In this document: piece after piece, positions 16,716-26,070 of the stretch
How the letters are laid out: the number at the start of each line of letters is the position of its first letter
How positions within the stretch are numbered: the stretch's first letter is position 1
Assembly (NCBI GenBank): GCA_947625985.1
Contig: CANQQF010000008.1
Location: 1 to 62,240 of the forward strand
Direction: 5' to 3'
Length of the DNA stretch: 62,240 nt
Source of the DNA: an uncultured Clostridia bacterium
GTDB taxonomy: Bacteria > Bacillota_A > Clostridia > TANB77 > CAG-508
Translations under genes and position numbers: made by a program
Notes under the pieces: model-generated
What the model saw: only the letters and a program-made list of their open reading frames with translations
What the model was told of the DNA's origin: nothing
Databases searched by the model: none

Positions 16716-18241
16716 TATAATCTACTTTCCTCCTCTATTTCTTCATTTGTATTTACGTTATTCTTTATAAAATTAAATTCATTCTCTATATCTTTTTGCG
16801 TTATACCTGCTTTTTTATATTCAGCTTCTAAAGCAGAATTTATATTTTCATCCATATTGAACTTTAAGTCATTCATATTTTCTTCTTCATCTTCATATGG
16901 ATTTTTTAGCATTATTTCTTCTAAGTCTTTAGTTTTATTAATTCTATTTTTTAATACTTCTTGATCTTCTTCATTAAGTCCACTATCTTTTAAACTAGAA
17001 ATGTCTAAATCTCCATATTTATTAATACTGTAAAAACCTTTTCCAAAAGCTATATTCTCAGTTTCAACCATATAATTATAATAATTATCTATCTCTTCGA
17101 TTTTTTCTTGTATAGTATTTGTTAGACTTTCTAAATTTCTTATCTTACTTTTATCATTTAATAAAGTCATTCCTTGTTTGTAATTAAATACCACTTCATT
17201 AGAAAAACCTTCACTTTTTACTTTTTTGTTTGATAATATTTCACTTCCATCTGTTATAAATTTTCTAGCTAACTCTGATATTTTTTCTGAATCAAGTTTT
17301 GAAAAATCTATATTTTCTATTTTCTCAAGATCTTTTGCAAAATTATATGTCTTCCATTTTTCATCTGACCAAGCTTTTCTATCTTCAATTTTTAATAATT
17401 CATTAACTTTTTCTAGTAATTCATTTTGCTCTTTATCACCTACTAATTTTTGTTTTATTGTGTTAAGTTTTTCTACATACATTTCATTTCCATATAAATT
17501 AACTTCTTCATACATATAACTTATAATATTAGTTATATCTTCATTTTGAATTACTGTAAATAATTCTTCTTGCTTCACTGGTTCTATATAAAAATGCTCA
17601 CTCTTATATTTATAATTATTATATACTTCTTCTCTCCCATTAAGAATTACATTTTTTACAAATTCACTAGGTATTACCTTATTTGTTGAAGTAGAATTTT
17701 CTATTTCATTTGTAGATGCTTCTTTCTCTAATTTCTGAAATAAAATTTTTTTACCTTCTACATATTCATTTGGAATTTCGAGGATAAACATATCTTGCGT
17801 ATTAGAAGTATCTTCACTTTTTATTGTTTTTAATATTTCCTTTAATAGTTCATCTTTGACATTTTCTTTTATCAATATAACTGTATGTTGAACATTTTCT
17901 GTATCTTTTGCAGGTATCCCTTTTTGAAACCAATCTGTTAGTCTTTCTTCAATAGCTCTATCTTGTACTTCCATTACTTTTTCTACATCTATAGTTATGC
18001 CATCTTTTTCAAAGTTTTCTATCAATTCATCAACATTTTCTAGTTTTCTATTTAGATTAATTTGTTTCCATTCCTGACTATCGTTTTCACCTTTATACTC
18101 TTTCTTAGTTATTAACTTTCCATCTTTATTGATGTACATAGCTTCATCTAAATTTGTTTTATATATATAATATCCACATTCTTTCTCATCTGTCACTATA
18201 TCATCAATAACTTCTTTTAAATCTTCTTCTATTTCTTGCAT
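16715..18241 (-). CDS. Hypothetical charged helical protein
   Basis: A 508-residue, strongly acidic, Glu/Lys/Asn-rich protein with no signal peptide, no transmembrane segment and no motif I recognise. Much of it looks alpha-helical with coiled-coil stretches (about 230-300 and 370-400). The N-terminal 60 residues (CGYYIYKTNLDEAMYINKDGKLI) look like a small beta domain. It is translated just ahead of the 146-residue gene (TAATG junction). It lies downstream of clpX on the same strand but after the clpX terminator, so it is probably a separate two-gene unit. Confidence 0.7.
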   Translation of the reverse strand: MQEIEEDLKEVIDDIVTDEKECGYYIYKTNLDEAMYINKDGKLITKKEYKGENDSQEWKQINLNRKLENVDELIENFEKDGITIDVEKVMEVQDRAIEERLTDWFQKGIPAKDTENVQHTVILIKENVKDELLKEILKTIKSEDTSNTQDMFILEIPNEYVEGKKILFQKLEKEASTNEIENSTSTNKVIPSEFVKNVILNGREEVYNNYKYKSEHFYIEPVKQEELFTVIQNEDITNIISYMYEEVNLYGNEMYVEKLNTIKQKLVGDKEQNELLEKVNELLKIEDRKAWSDEKWKTYNFAKDLEKIENIDFSKLDSEKISELARKFITDGSEILSNKKVKSEGFSNEVVFNYKQGMTLLNDKSKIRNLESLTNTIQEKIEEIDNYYNYMVETENIAFGKGFYSINKYGDLDISSLKDSGLNEEDQEVLKNRINKTKDLEEIMLKNPYEDEEENMNDLKFNMDENINSALEAEYKKAGITQKDIENEFNFIKNNVNTNEEIEEESRL

Positions 18242-18381
18242 TTATATGTCTCCTCATATTCATTATCTTTTTTATATTATACACTATCAAAACTTTTTAG
18301 GTGTTACTATTCTATTAAAAGCTCTTTACATTTTTATTACACTCATTTTTAATTTTGCTCTAACTTTAATTTCTATGCAAC

Positions 18382-18406
18382 AAAAAAAACAGCAATTATG
18401 CTGTTT
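18382..18406 (-). terminator. clpX terminator
   Basis: Minus-strand AAACAGCA-loop-TGCTGTTT followed by a run of T. The stem begins inside the last codons of clpX. Confidence 0.85.
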
Positions 18407-19721
18407 CTTTTTGTTTTTTATTTGGTACTTCTCTTTTTAATGTTTGTTTTCTACTTTTCTTTGTTCTATTTTCATTTATTATAATTTCAGGATCTTTTCC
18501 TTCTAATATAGTTTCCTTCGTAACTATACATTTTTCAATATTTTCATTTGAAGGTATTTCAAACATAATATCTCTCATTATTTCTTCAATAATTGAACGT
18601 AGACCCCTTGCTCCTGTTTTTCTTTCTATTGCCTTTTCTACAATTGCTTCTATTGCATCATCATTAAATTCCAATTCAACATCATCTATTTCAAACAACT
18701 TCTTAAACTGCTTAATTAGTGCATTTTTTGGCTCTATCAAAATTCTCATTAAAGCCTTTTTATCTAATTCTTTTAGAGTTGCAATAATAGGAAGTCTTCC
18801 TATAAATTCTGGTATTAGTCCAAATTTTAATAAGTCTTGAGGTAATAATTCTTTAAATACCTCATATTTGCTTACCTCTTTTTCACTTTTTATTTTAGCT
18901 CCAAATCCAATTGATTTTTTTCCTGTTCTTTCTTTTATTATATCTTCAAGACCTTCAAAAGCTCCACCACAAATAAATAAAATATTTTCTGTATTAATCT
19001 GAATTAATTCTTGATTTGGGTGCTTCCTTCCTCCCTGAGGTGGAACAGAAGCTACAGTTCCTTCAATTATTTTTAATAATGATTGTTGAACACCTTCACC
19101 ACTAACATCTCTAGTTATAGACATATTTTCTGATTTTCTCGTTATTTTATCTATTTCATCAATATAAATAATACCTTTTTCAGCTTTTTCAATATCTCCA
19201 TCTGCTGCTTGAATTAATTTTAATAGGATATTTTCAACATCTTCTCCTACATATCCTGCTTCTGTTAATGTTGTTGCATCTGCTATAGCGAAAGGAACTT
19301 GTAATATATTTGCCAACGTTTTTGCAAGTAAAGTCTTTCCACAACCAGTTGGACCTAATAATAAAATATTACTTTTTTGTATTTCAACCTCATCTTTATC
19401 AACGTTTGCTTCTTCATGTGCAATACGTTTATAATGATTATATACAGCTACTGATAATGTTTTTTTAGCATTGTTTTGCCCTACAACATAATCATCTAAT
19501 ATTTTCTTTATTTCTTTTGGACTTGGGATATTTTCAAGATTGTTTAGCGTGTACCCTGCTTCTGCTTCATCATATAATTCGGCTTCTATAATATTATTAC
19601 ACAAATCAACACACTCGTCACATATATATACTCCTGGTCCAGCTACTATTTTCTTAACATTTTCTTGAGATTTTCCACAAAATGAACATCTCACAGATTT
19701 TGGTATGTCATTTTTCGCCAT
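18396..19721 (-). CDS. clpX: ATP-dependent Clp protease ATP-binding subunit ClpX
   Basis: AAA+ unfoldase that feeds substrates to ClpP. The N-terminal zinc domain has Cys12, Cys15, Cys34 and Cys37. Walker A is GPTGCGKT (123-130), followed by [10 protein letters not shown] (Walker B). The GYVGED pore loop and the GGRKHP loop are both present, as is an arginine-rich sensor region near the C-terminus. At 441 residues it is slightly longer than usual because of a basic tail of about 25 residues ([16 protein letters not shown]). It lies 21 bases after clpP in the common tig-clpP-clpX order. Confidence 0.98.
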   Translation of the reverse strand: MAKNDIPKSVRCSFCGKSQENVKKIVAGPGVYICDECVDLCNNIIEAELYDEAEAGYTLNNLENIPSPKEIKKILDDYVVGQNNAKKTLSVAVYNHYKRIAHEEANVDKDEVEIQKSNILLLGPTGCGKTLLAKTLANILQVPFAIADATTLTEAGYVGEDVENILLKLIQAADGDIEKAEKGIIYIDEIDKITRKSENMSITRDVSGEGVQQSLLKIIEGTVASVPPQGGRKHPNQELIQINTENILFICGGAFEGLEDIIKERTGKKSIGFGAKIKSEKEVSKYEVFKELLPQDLLKFGLIPEFIGRLPIIATLKELDKKALMRILIEPKNALIKQFKKLFEIDDVELEFNDDAIEAIVEKAIERKTGARGLRSIIEEIMRDIMFEIPSNENIEKCIVTKETILEGKDPEIIINENRTKKSRKQTLKREVPNKKQKETA

Positions 19722-19742
19722 AAAACTTTCTCCTTTATCCTT

Positions 19743-20348
19743 TTATCTTCTTTTGTCCATAATTCCATCTATAAGTCCATATTTCAAAGCTTCTTCAGCT
19801 GTCATATAATTGTCTCTTTCCGTATCTTTTTGAATTGTTTCTACAGTTTGCCCTGTTCTTTCGCTTAAGAATTTATTTAATTTTTCTCTTGTTTTAACTA
19901 AATGGTCTGCATGAATTTTGATTTCAGTAGCTTGGCCTGAAAGACCTCCACCACCAATCAATGGTTGATGTATTAAAATTTCTGCATTTGGCGTTGCATA
20001 TCTTTTTCCTTTTTCTCCTGCTGCAAGCAAAGCTGCTCCCATACTTGCTGCCATTCCTATACAAATTGTTGATACTGGGCATTTAATATAGTTCATTGTA
20101 TCTATAATTCCCATTCCGTCTGTAATTGATCCTCCTGGTGAATTGATGTATAAATTAATCTCTTTATCTGGATCTTCTGATTCTAAAAATAATAATTGTG
20201 CTATTATTAAACTTGATGTTGTTGGATTAACATCTTCTCCTAAGAAAATTATTCTATCTTTTAATAATCTTGAAAAAATATCATAAGATCTTTCCCCTTT
20301 ACTTGTCTGCTCAATAACATATGGTACTAAACTGTTTTTTTCTAACAT
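19743..20348 (-). CDS. clpP: ATP-dependent Clp protease proteolytic subunit
   Basis: Barrel-forming serine peptidase, partner of ClpX. The catalytic triad is Ser102 (GMAASMGA), His127 (ILIHQP) and Asp179 (TERDNYM). The start at 20348 ([11 protein letters not shown]) has GGGAGGA 7 bases upstream; the ATG two codons earlier is too close to that site. The short propeptide-like N-terminus and 201-residue length are normal. Confidence 0.97.
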   Translation of the reverse strand: MLEKNSLVPYVIEQTSKGERSYDIFSRLLKDRIIFLGEDVNPTTSSLIIAQLLFLESEDPDKEINLYINSPGGSITDGMGIIDTMNYIKCPVSTICIGMAASMGAALLAAGEKGKRYATPNAEILIHQPLIGGGGLSGQATEIKIHADHLVKTREKLNKFLSERTGQTVETIQKDTERDNYMTAEEALKYGLIDGIMDKRR

Positions 20349-20389
20349 TCCCATTCCTCCCTTGTATAAATTTCTAATAATATGCAGAA

Positions 20390-20429
20390 AAGCTAGGGCT
20401 GCAATTTATATTTATGCATCCCCTAACTT
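20390..20429 (-). other. Hairpin in the tig-clpP spacer
   Basis: AAGCTAGGG (20390-20398) pairs with CCCTAACTT (20421-20429), and TGCA pairs with TGCA inside (20400-20403, 20415-20418), best on the minus-strand RNA. Only four T follow, so it is a weak terminator at best; it may adjust clpPX expression relative to tig or mark an RNA processing site. Confidence 0.35.
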
Positions 20430-20437
20430 TGCCCCTC

Positions 20438-21838
20438 TTATTTTTTTGCTTTTGATTTTGTTTCTGTTTTTTTAGCTGTAGACTTTTTAGTTGTTGTTTT
20501 TTTTGTTGTTGTTTTTTTATCCTCTTTTTTAGTTTCTTTCTTATCTTTTTTCGGAGCTACTATTTTTGCATTATCTACTATAAGTTCTAATGCTTTTTCT
20601 GTTCTTACTCCTAGCTCTATGTAACTTCTGATATTTTCATTTTCTTCAAATTCTTTAACATCTCTTCCATAGTTTTTAGCCATTTCTTCTAATTTTTTAT
20701 GAACTTCTTCTTTAGTTGCTTTTATATTTTCTACTTCAACTATCTTTTCAATAGCCATTCTTGATTTAATAGAATCTATAGCTTGTGGCTCATATTCCTT
20801 ACGTACATCTTCCATAGTTTTGCCCATCATTTGCACATATTGTTCTAATTTAATTCCTTGATAAGAAAGTTTTTGCTCCATATCTTTTAATAAATTATCA
20901 GTCTCAGTTTCTATCATACCTGATGGAATATCTATTTTTATATCTTTAACTACTTCTCTTATTGCATTATCTTCAATTTCATATTTAGTTCTTTCTGCAC
21001 ATTGTTTTTCTTTTTTAGCTCTGATATCTTCTTTTAAATCTTCTAATGTATCAAATTCACTGACATCTTTTGCAAATTCATCATCTAATTTTGGTAATTC
21101 TTTTTTCTTTATTTCATGTAATTTAATTTTAAATGTTGCATCTTTTCCTGCCAAATCTTTAGAAAAATATTCATCAGGAAATTTTACGTTTATGTCTTTT
21201 TCTCCATCTATTTCCATTCCAATTATTTGATCTTCAAATCCTGGTATAAATTGATTACTTCCTATTTCTAGTTCATGTTTTTCAGCTTTTCCACCTTCAA
21301 ATGCTTTTCCATCAACATAACCATCAAAATCAATTACTACTATGTCTCCTTTTTCAACTGGTCTTTCATCTATAGTAATCATTCTTGAATTGTGTTCTTG
21401 CATATGTTTAAGTTCATGTTCTATATCTTCATCTTTTACAGTATACTCAACTTTTTCTAATTCTATACCTTTATATTTTCCTAATTCAATTTCTGGTTTT
21501 ATTTGTACAACAGCTGTAAATATTACATCTTTACCTTTTTCAATTTGTTTTACTTCAACACTAGGTCTACTTACAACTTCTAATTTATTCTCTTTAACAG
21601 CTTCTTCCATTGCTTCTGGAGCAACTTCGTTAAATGCATCTTCATAGAAAATTTCTTTTCCATAATATTTTTCTACTATTTGTATTGGTGCTTTTCCTTT
21701 TCTAAATCCTGGTATATTAAAATATTTAGCACTTTTGAAATAAACTTTCTTTATAGCATCTTCAAATTTGCTTGCTTCTATTGTTACCTCTAATTTTACT
21801 TCATTTGCGTTTTTAGTTTTTTCAACTTTACATTTCAT
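20438..21838 (-). CDS. tig: Trigger factor
   Basis: Ribosome-bound chaperone with peptidyl-prolyl isomerase activity. The N-terminal ribosome-binding region includes NIPGFRKGKAP (about 42-52), the loop that docks on protein L23. An FKBP-like domain follows (about 150-245, with GDIVVIDFDGYVDG), then the C-terminal helical chaperone domain. The last 35 residues are an unusual Lys/Thr-rich tail (KKTTTKKTTTKKS), low complexity and probably unstructured. First gene of tig-clpP-clpX. Confidence 0.97.
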   Translation of the reverse strand: MKCKVEKTKNANEVKLEVTIEASKFEDAIKKVYFKSAKYFNIPGFRKGKAPIQIVEKYYGKEIFYEDAFNEVAPEAMEEAVKENKLEVVSRPSVEVKQIEKGKDVIFTAVVQIKPEIELGKYKGIELEKVEYTVKDEDIEHELKHMQEHNSRMITIDERPVEKGDIVVIDFDGYVDGKAFEGGKAEKHELEIGSNQFIPGFEDQIIGMEIDGEKDINVKFPDEYFSKDLAGKDATFKIKLHEIKKKELPKLDDEFAKDVSEFDTLEDLKEDIRAKKEKQCAERTKYEIEDNAIREVVKDIKIDIPSGMIETETDNLLKDMEQKLSYQGIKLEQYVQMMGKTMEDVRKEYEPQAIDSIKSRMAIEKIVEVENIKATKEEVHKKLEEMAKNYGRDVKEFEENENIRSYIELGVRTEKALELIVDNAKIVAPKKDKKETKKEDKKTTTKKTTTKKSTAKKTETKSKAKK

Positions 21839-21877
21839 TATTATTTCAATCCTTTCATTTTTATGTATAGCTTTTAT

Positions 21878-21905
21878 ATTATACCATAAAAATCCGATTT
21901 TGCAA
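21878..21905 (-). promoter_or_regulatory. Promoter of tig
   Basis: TTGCAA at 21900-21905 and TATAAT at 21878-21883 on the minus strand, 16-base spacer, about 40 bases before the tig start. Confidence 0.55.
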
Positions 21906-21924
21906 GGAATTTTTAGAAAAATAC

Positions 21925-21953
21925 TTGTTTTTTTATTTTTTTTATGATAAACT
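21925..21953 (+). promoter_or_regulatory. Probable promoter of rpmB
   Basis: TTGTTT at 21925-21930 and TAAACT at 21948-21953, 17-base spacer. The match is only moderate. Confidence 0.35.
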
Positions 21954-21998
21954 TATTATTAGTCAAATTATTAAATTATTTAGGAGGTGCTTTGAGAA

Positions 21999-22196
21999 AT
22001 GGCTAAATGTGCAATTTGTGATAAGAAAACTCAATATGGAAATCAACTTAGTATTACTCGTTCTCACATTAGTAAAAGAAATTCTCGTACAGTTAAACCT
22101 AACTTAAGAACAGTTAAAGCTGACGTTGATGGTACTGTAAAAAGAATTCATGTATGTGCTAAATGTTTAAGAGATGGTAAAGTAAAAAGAGCTTAA
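21999..22196 (+). CDS. rpmB: 50S ribosomal protein L28
   Basis: A 65-residue L28 of the large ribosomal subunit. It keeps two CxxC pairs (Cys4/Cys7 and Cys53/Cys56), so it is the zinc-binding form. The start has TAGGAGGTGC upstream. As in Bacillus subtilis it converges on spoVM, here with a pilin-like gene in between. Confidence 0.98.
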   Translation: MAKCAICDKKTQYGNQLSITRSHISKRNSRTVKPNLRTVKADVDGTVKRIHVCAKCLRDGKVKRA

Positions 22197-22215
22197 TTTT
22201 CATATATATTAATAT

Positions 22216-22244
22216 AGCTTATAATCATGTGATTATAAGCTTTT
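22216..22244 (+). terminator. rpmB terminator
   Basis: AGCTTATAATC pairs with GATTATAAGCT (22216-22241), followed by a short T-rich stretch. Confidence 0.75.
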
Positions 22245-22357
22245 GTTATTTATTTGAAGTTATTGAATTTTGATTTTTTGCTAACTTTTATTTCTATATA
22301 ATAAATCAAGTAACATAGAAATTTTTAATTTTAGTTTCAAAAATTATTTATAATCTA

Positions 22358-22723
22358 CTATTTATCATCTTGCATATCTACTTCTCCATTTTTACTTATT
22401 AAAACTTTATAATTTTCAATTTTAAATCCTAATTTTCCTGTTTCACTATCTGTTTCTGTAACTACTTTTAGTTTATCTTCTAAAGTCTTTTTAAGTTTAT
22501 CCATGTCAAGTTTTCCAAATTTATCATAACTCTCTGATACTTTGGCTTCAACAGTTTCTTTGATTTCTGATTTTTTGTTTTGTTGTTGTGCTGTCGCTGT
22601 TTGGTCTAATATATCATTATTTCCTGATAATGGTATAATCGAAATTCCTGCTAATGTTGCTAATAGCAATACTGTTATTACAAGTGCCACAATGGTTATA
22701 CCACCTTGTTTTCTTAGGTCCAT
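22358..22723 (-). CDS. Type IV pilin-like small protein
   Basis: A 121-residue protein with a prepilin-like start: MDLRKQGG, then ITIVALVITVLLLATLAG (hydrophobic, about 9-27), then a GNNDILDQ motif and a charged helix. This leader and the GNN-IL motif recur in the glycine-rich protein at 3992. The mature C-terminal part is short, soluble and Lys/Glu-rich, with a small beta segment (LGFKIENYKVLIS). Probably a minor pilin or pseudopilin, processed by a prepilin peptidase not seen in the window. A GATAGGAG site precedes the start. Confidence 0.65.
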   Translation of the reverse strand: MDLRKQGGITIVALVITVLLLATLAGISIIPLSGNNDILDQTATAQQQNKKSEIKETVEAKVSESYDKFGKLDMDKLKKTLEDKLKVVTETDSETGKLGFKIENYKVLISKNGEVDMQDDK

Positions 22724-22847
22724 TAATTTTTTCTCCTATCTATTCACATAATTATCCTTAGTTTAAATTGTATATCATCTACTATTTTATTTCAATTTCA
22801 AATACTTATCTTTTCTATTACGATTTTATTACATTTTTATTTAACTT

Positions 22848-22888
22848 AAAAATAGAAGCAAAATTTCAAAAATTTTGCTTCTATTTTT
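22848..22888 (-). terminator. spoVM terminator
   Basis: A perfect 19-bp stem (arms 22848-22866 and 22870-22888) with a 3-base loop, directly after the spoVM stop on the minus strand and ending in T. Confidence 0.8.
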
Positions 22889-22889
22889 C

Positions 22890-22964
22890 TTATTCTTTTA
22901 TTCCAAATATTAATTTCACAAAACCTCGTAAAAATTTTGGAACTTTTTTAACAACAATTGTCAC
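22890..22964 (-). CDS. spoVM: SpoVM-like sporulation peptide (24 residues)
   Basis: A 24-residue frame with a GTG start at 22964 and an AGGAGGG site 7 bases upstream. It reads MTIVVKKVPKFLRG... and ends FGIKE. Positions match SpoVM of Bacillus subtilis without gaps: Pro9, Lys10, Phe11, Leu12, Gly14 and Gly21 coincide in number and order. SpoVM is an amphipathic peptide that recognises the curved outer forespore membrane and anchors SpoIVA during spore coat assembly; Pro9 is important for this. Context agrees: rpmB converges on it from one side, and rpe-rsgA-prkC-prpC lie upstream on the same strand. It implies a sporulating lineage. A stop and a strong terminator follow at once. Confidence 0.85.
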   Translation of the reverse strand: MTIVVKKVPKFLRGFVKLIFGIKE

Positions 22965-22985
22965 TATGTATCCCTCCTATTTTTA

Positions 22986-23132
22986 TTACTTTGTAAGCCA
23001 TATAAATCCTATACAGGTTATTGCTACTCCTATAATAAATAGCCAACCTGATATTGGAAGTAATAAAACTAATAAAATTCCTATTCCTAATCCTATACAA
23101 CAAACTCCTAATGTTTTTTTTAATTTTTTCAA
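22986..23132 (-). CDS. Small two-helix membrane protein upstream of spoVM
   Basis: A 48-residue frame starting with TTG at 23132, with a GGGGAGG site about 8 bases before it. After MKKLKKTLG come two hydrophobic segments (about 9-26 and 30-45) joined by a LPISGW turn, ending in LTK. It probably spans the membrane twice. It ends 21 bases before spoVM and is surely cotranscribed with it, so a forespore-membrane role is possible but is inference from position alone. Confidence 0.6.
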   Translation of the reverse strand: MKKLKKTLGVCCIGLGIGILLVLLLPISGWLFIIGVAITCIGFIWLTK

Positions 23133-23181
23133 TTTTACTACCTCCCCTCTTTATATATTATATTTATATTTTTAAATTATG

Positions 23182-23211
23182 TTGACAAATATATAAGTTT
23201 AAAACTATAAT
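23182..23211 (+). promoter_or_regulatory. Promoter of nth
   Basis: TTGACA at 23182-23187 and TATAAT at 23206-23211, 18-base spacer, 33 bases before the nth start. Confidence 0.65.
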
Positions 23212-23244
23212 ATTAATAAAAATATTTAAGGAGATTATTTATAT

Positions 23245-23892
23245 ATGAGAAAAAAAGATGTAGATGATTTTGTAAATTGTTTAAAAAAAGCTTATCCTGA
23301 TGCAACATGTAGTCTAAATTTCACTACTCCTTTCGAATTAGTTGTTGCAGTTGCACTTTCTGCTCAATGTACAGATGAAAGAGTTAATAAAGTAACTCCT
23401 GCTCTATTTAAAAGATGTCCAAATATAGAAGATTACGCTGAAATTGAATCAGAAGAACTAGAAAACATTATACATTCCTGTGGTTTCTATAAAAACAAAG
23501 CTAAAAATATAAAATTATGTGCTAAACAAGTTTTGGATAACTTTGGTGGAAAAGTACCAAGCGACATGGATAGCTTGACTACTTTAGCAGGAATTGGAAG
23601 AAAAAGTGCTAATGTTATTCGCCTTGAGGTTTTTGGAATTGCTACAGGAATAGCGGTAGATACTCACGCTAAAAGAATATCAAATTTAATTGGTCTATCT
23701 AAAGAAAAGGATCCTTTAAAAATAGAACAAGATTTAATAAAGTTTTTTCCAAATAAATATTTAAAAGATATAAATCATTTATTTGTATGGCATGGTAGAA
23801 ATTGCTGTGTAGCCAGAAGACCTAATTGTAATATTTGCCCTGTAAAAATGTATTGCAAAAACTTTTTAGAAAGTATAAATTATGAAAAATGA
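23245..23892 (+). CDS. nth: Endonuclease III
   Basis: DNA glycosylase/AP lyase that removes oxidised pyrimidines. The helix-hairpin-helix ends in LAGIGRKSANV with catalytic Lys120, and Asp139 lies in VDTHAKR. The [4Fe-4S] loop has Cys188-X6-Cys195-X2-Cys198-X5-Cys204. At 215 residues it is complete. It and the next gene are inserted, on the opposite strand, into what is otherwise the spoVM-rpe-rsgA-prkC-prpC order. Confidence 0.97.
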   Translation: MRKKDVDDFVNCLKKAYPDATCSLNFTTPFELVVAVALSAQCTDERVNKVTPALFKRCPNIEDYAEIESEELENIIHSCGFYKNKAKNIKLCAKQVLDNFGGKVPSDMDSLTTLAGIGRKSANVIRLEVFGIATGIAVDTHAKRISNLIGLSKEKDPLKIEQDLIKFFPNKYLKDINHLFVWHGRNCCVARRPNCNICPVKMYCKNFLESINYEK

Positions 23893-23968
23893 TTTATATT
23901 TTTTTATTGACAAAAATTATATAAAGTTATATATTTTTTATATCGAAAATATTATAGGAGGTTTTTTT

Positions 23969-25360
23969 ATGTATAAAAAATATTTAAAATTATTAGTAGT
24001 TCTTTCAACAATTTTTCTTTTATTAAGTACAAATATTATATCATTTGCTGAAGAAGTACAATCTGATATTAATACAGATAATTCTGCTGTAACAAATGAA
24101 GATCAAACTCAGACTCAAGAAAATTCTACTGAACAAAATAATGAGCAACAATCATCTGAAGAAACTACAACTGAAACAGAAGAATTAGTTGATATACCAG
24201 CCGAAGATTTAACATCAGAAAGTGGAGAAATTGTTTCAAATGATTCTACTTCATCTGAAAATGATGTGACAATAAATGAAAAAGAAGTTGAGATTAATTA
24301 CAATATTGAAGGAAATCTATTTATTAGAGCTGATAAAGTTACAATAAAATCTGGAGTTGAAATACAAGGAGATGCTTTTATTTTTGCTGATGAATTAGTT
24401 GTAGAAGAAAATGCTTTCATTTTAAGTAATTTATTTGCATTAGCTAAAAATATTGATTTTAGAGGAAGCATTTATAGTATATATGCATCTGCAGACAAAA
24501 TTTCAATAAGTGGAATAGTTTCTAGAGACTTTAAAGCATTATCATCAGGAAATATAAATATTTCTGGAAATATAGGAAGAGATGCTGTTATTTATGGTAC
24601 TTCAAATATTTCATTCACTAATCCTAATGAAAATGATGAAAGCACTCCAGAAGCTCAAGGCATTATAATTGGAAAATTAAAATATTATGCTCAAAACGAA
24701 CTAGATAAAGGATCTATTCCTGATGACGTTCTTTCAGAAGGTAGCATTGAATATCATAATTTATCAGGAAATAATAAATTTTTATCTTGTCTACTTTCCT
24801 TAGCTAATTCTCTTATTCTTTTAGTTGCTTTATGGTTTATAGGAAAATGGTTAGCTCCTAAATTTACTGATAAATCAGGAATTGTTCTTTCTAAAAGACA
24901 ACCTGTTGCTAACTTTTTAATGGGACTATTAATACTTGTAGCTATACCAATTTTAGCTTTAATGTTTATAATATTACAAGTTACTATAAAATTGTCTATA
25001 TTCTTATTAGGATTATACACTATTTTATTAGCTATTTCATCTTCAATATTTATTATTTCTTTAACTAAAGTTATATGTGATAAAACTGAAGTAGAAAGCA
25101 TTTCTGGGAAGCTAATAAGATTACTTGTTGTAGGTGTTATACTTAATTTAATAACATTTATTCCTGTTGTAGGTATAATAGTTAAAATATTTATGATAAT
25201 CTTAGGATTAGGTATTTCAATTAATTATTTATTTAACACAAAAACTGAAAACGATATAGAAACTATGGTAGATTCAAAATCATCAAATCCACCAAAAAAA
25301 TCTAGATCTGAAAGTGATAAGGATGATGAAAAGCCATCAATTCATAAAAAAACAAAATAA
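23969..25360 (+). CDS. Bactofilin-like domain membrane protein
   Basis: Start set at 23969 (MYKKYLKLL), which has AGGAGG upstream; an earlier ATG at 23882 overlaps nth and lacks a site. Residues 1-28 are a signal peptide. An acidic Gln/Glu/Thr-rich linker (about 28-105) is followed by a right-handed beta-helix-like region of short repeats (GNLFIRADKVTI, GDAFIFADELVV, SIYSIYASADKIS; about 110-215) as in polymer-forming bactofilins. Four hydrophobic segments (about 265-415) and a charged Ser/Lys tail end it. The beta-helix would then lie outside the membrane, unlike classic cytosolic bactofilins. Role unknown; surface or envelope scaffold is an inference. Confidence 0.7.
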   Translation: MYKKYLKLLVVLSTIFLLLSTNIISFAEEVQSDINTDNSAVTNEDQTQTQENSTEQNNEQQSSEETTTETEELVDIPAEDLTSESGEIVSNDSTSSENDVTINEKEVEINYNIEGNLFIRADKVTIKSGVEIQGDAFIFADELVVEENAFILSNLFALAKNIDFRGSIYSIYASADKISISGIVSRDFKALSSGNINISGNIGRDAVIYGTSNISFTNPNENDESTPEAQGIIIGKLKYYAQNELDKGSIPDDVLSEGSIEYHNLSGNNKFLSCLLSLANSLILLVALWFIGKWLAPKFTDKSGIVLSKRQPVANFLMGLLILVAIPILALMFIILQVTIKLSIFLLGLYTILLAISSSIFIISLTKVICDKTEVESISGKLIRLLVVGVILNLITFIPVVGIIVKIFMIILGLGISINYLFNTKTENDIETMVDSKSSNPPKKSRSESDKDDEKPSIHKKTK

Positions 25361-25371
25361 TATAAAAAATT

Positions 25372-25407
25372 AAAGAGATAGTTCTTTTTATATAGAACTA
25401 TCTCTTT
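25372..25407. terminator. Bidirectional terminator, bactofilin-like gene / rpe
   Basis: AAAGAGATAGTTC (25372-25384) pairs with its complement (25395-25407); T-run on both strands. Confidence 0.85.
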
Positions 25408-25410
25408 TTA

Positions 25411-26070
25411 TTACTTCTTTAATTCTTCAATAATTACCTCATAATTATTTGCTTTTAATATTGCTGTTCCAGCAACTAGAATATTTGCACCTGCTTCTTT
25501 AACTCTTTTAGCTGTTGCTAAATTAATGCCACCATCTACTTCAATATCAATCTCTAATTTATTCTCATCAATATATTTTTTTAGTTTTTGTATTTTTTCT
25601 ATCATATCTGTAATTAAAGTTTGTCCACCTTTGCCTGGTTCTACTGTCATAACTAAACACATATGAACATAAGGTAAGAATTCATAAATCTCCTCTATAT
25701 TAGTATTAGGTTTAACAGCTATTCCTACTTTACAATTATAGTCTTTTATTAAGTTAATTATTTCTAATACATCTTTTTGGTCTTTAGACGCTTCATAATG
25801 AAATGTTATTATATTTGGTTCCACTGAAGAAAACTCATCTATCCATTTATGTATATCTTCTACCATTAAATGAACATCAAGTGGTGCATTTGATAAACGT
25901 CTAATATATGATACATATTGTAACATTTTCTCTGATGTATCTTTTTCTACAAATCTACCATCCATTACATCTATATGAAAATAGTCTGTTTTTGATTTTT
26001 CTAGTAGCATTATTGTTTGTGCTTCTTTTCCTTCTTCCATTGAAAGTATTGATGTTGAAACCTCTACCAT
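25411..26070 (-). CDS. rpe: Ribulose-phosphate 3-epimerase
   Basis: Interconverts ribulose 5-phosphate and xylulose 5-phosphate in the pentose phosphate pathway. TIM-barrel motifs are in order: the metal and catalytic Asp in HIDVMDGRF (about 32-40), DVHLMVED (60s), FHYEAS, MTVEPGKGGQ, VDGGINLATA and ANILVAGTAI. Length 219 is normal. It overlaps rsgA by 7 bases. The N-terminus is slightly diverged (VEVSTSILSMEEG). Confidence 0.95.
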   Translation of the reverse strand: MVEVSTSILSMEEGKEAQTIMLLEKSKTDYFHIDVMDGRFVEKDTSEKMLQYVSYIRRLSNAPLDVHLMVEDIHKWIDEFSSVEPNIITFHYEASKDQKDVLEIINLIKDYNCKVGIAVKPNTNIEEIYEFLPYVHMCLVMTVEPGKGGQTLITDMIEKIQKLKKYIDENKLEIDIEVDGGINLATAKRVKEAGANILVAGTAILKANNYEVIIEELKK

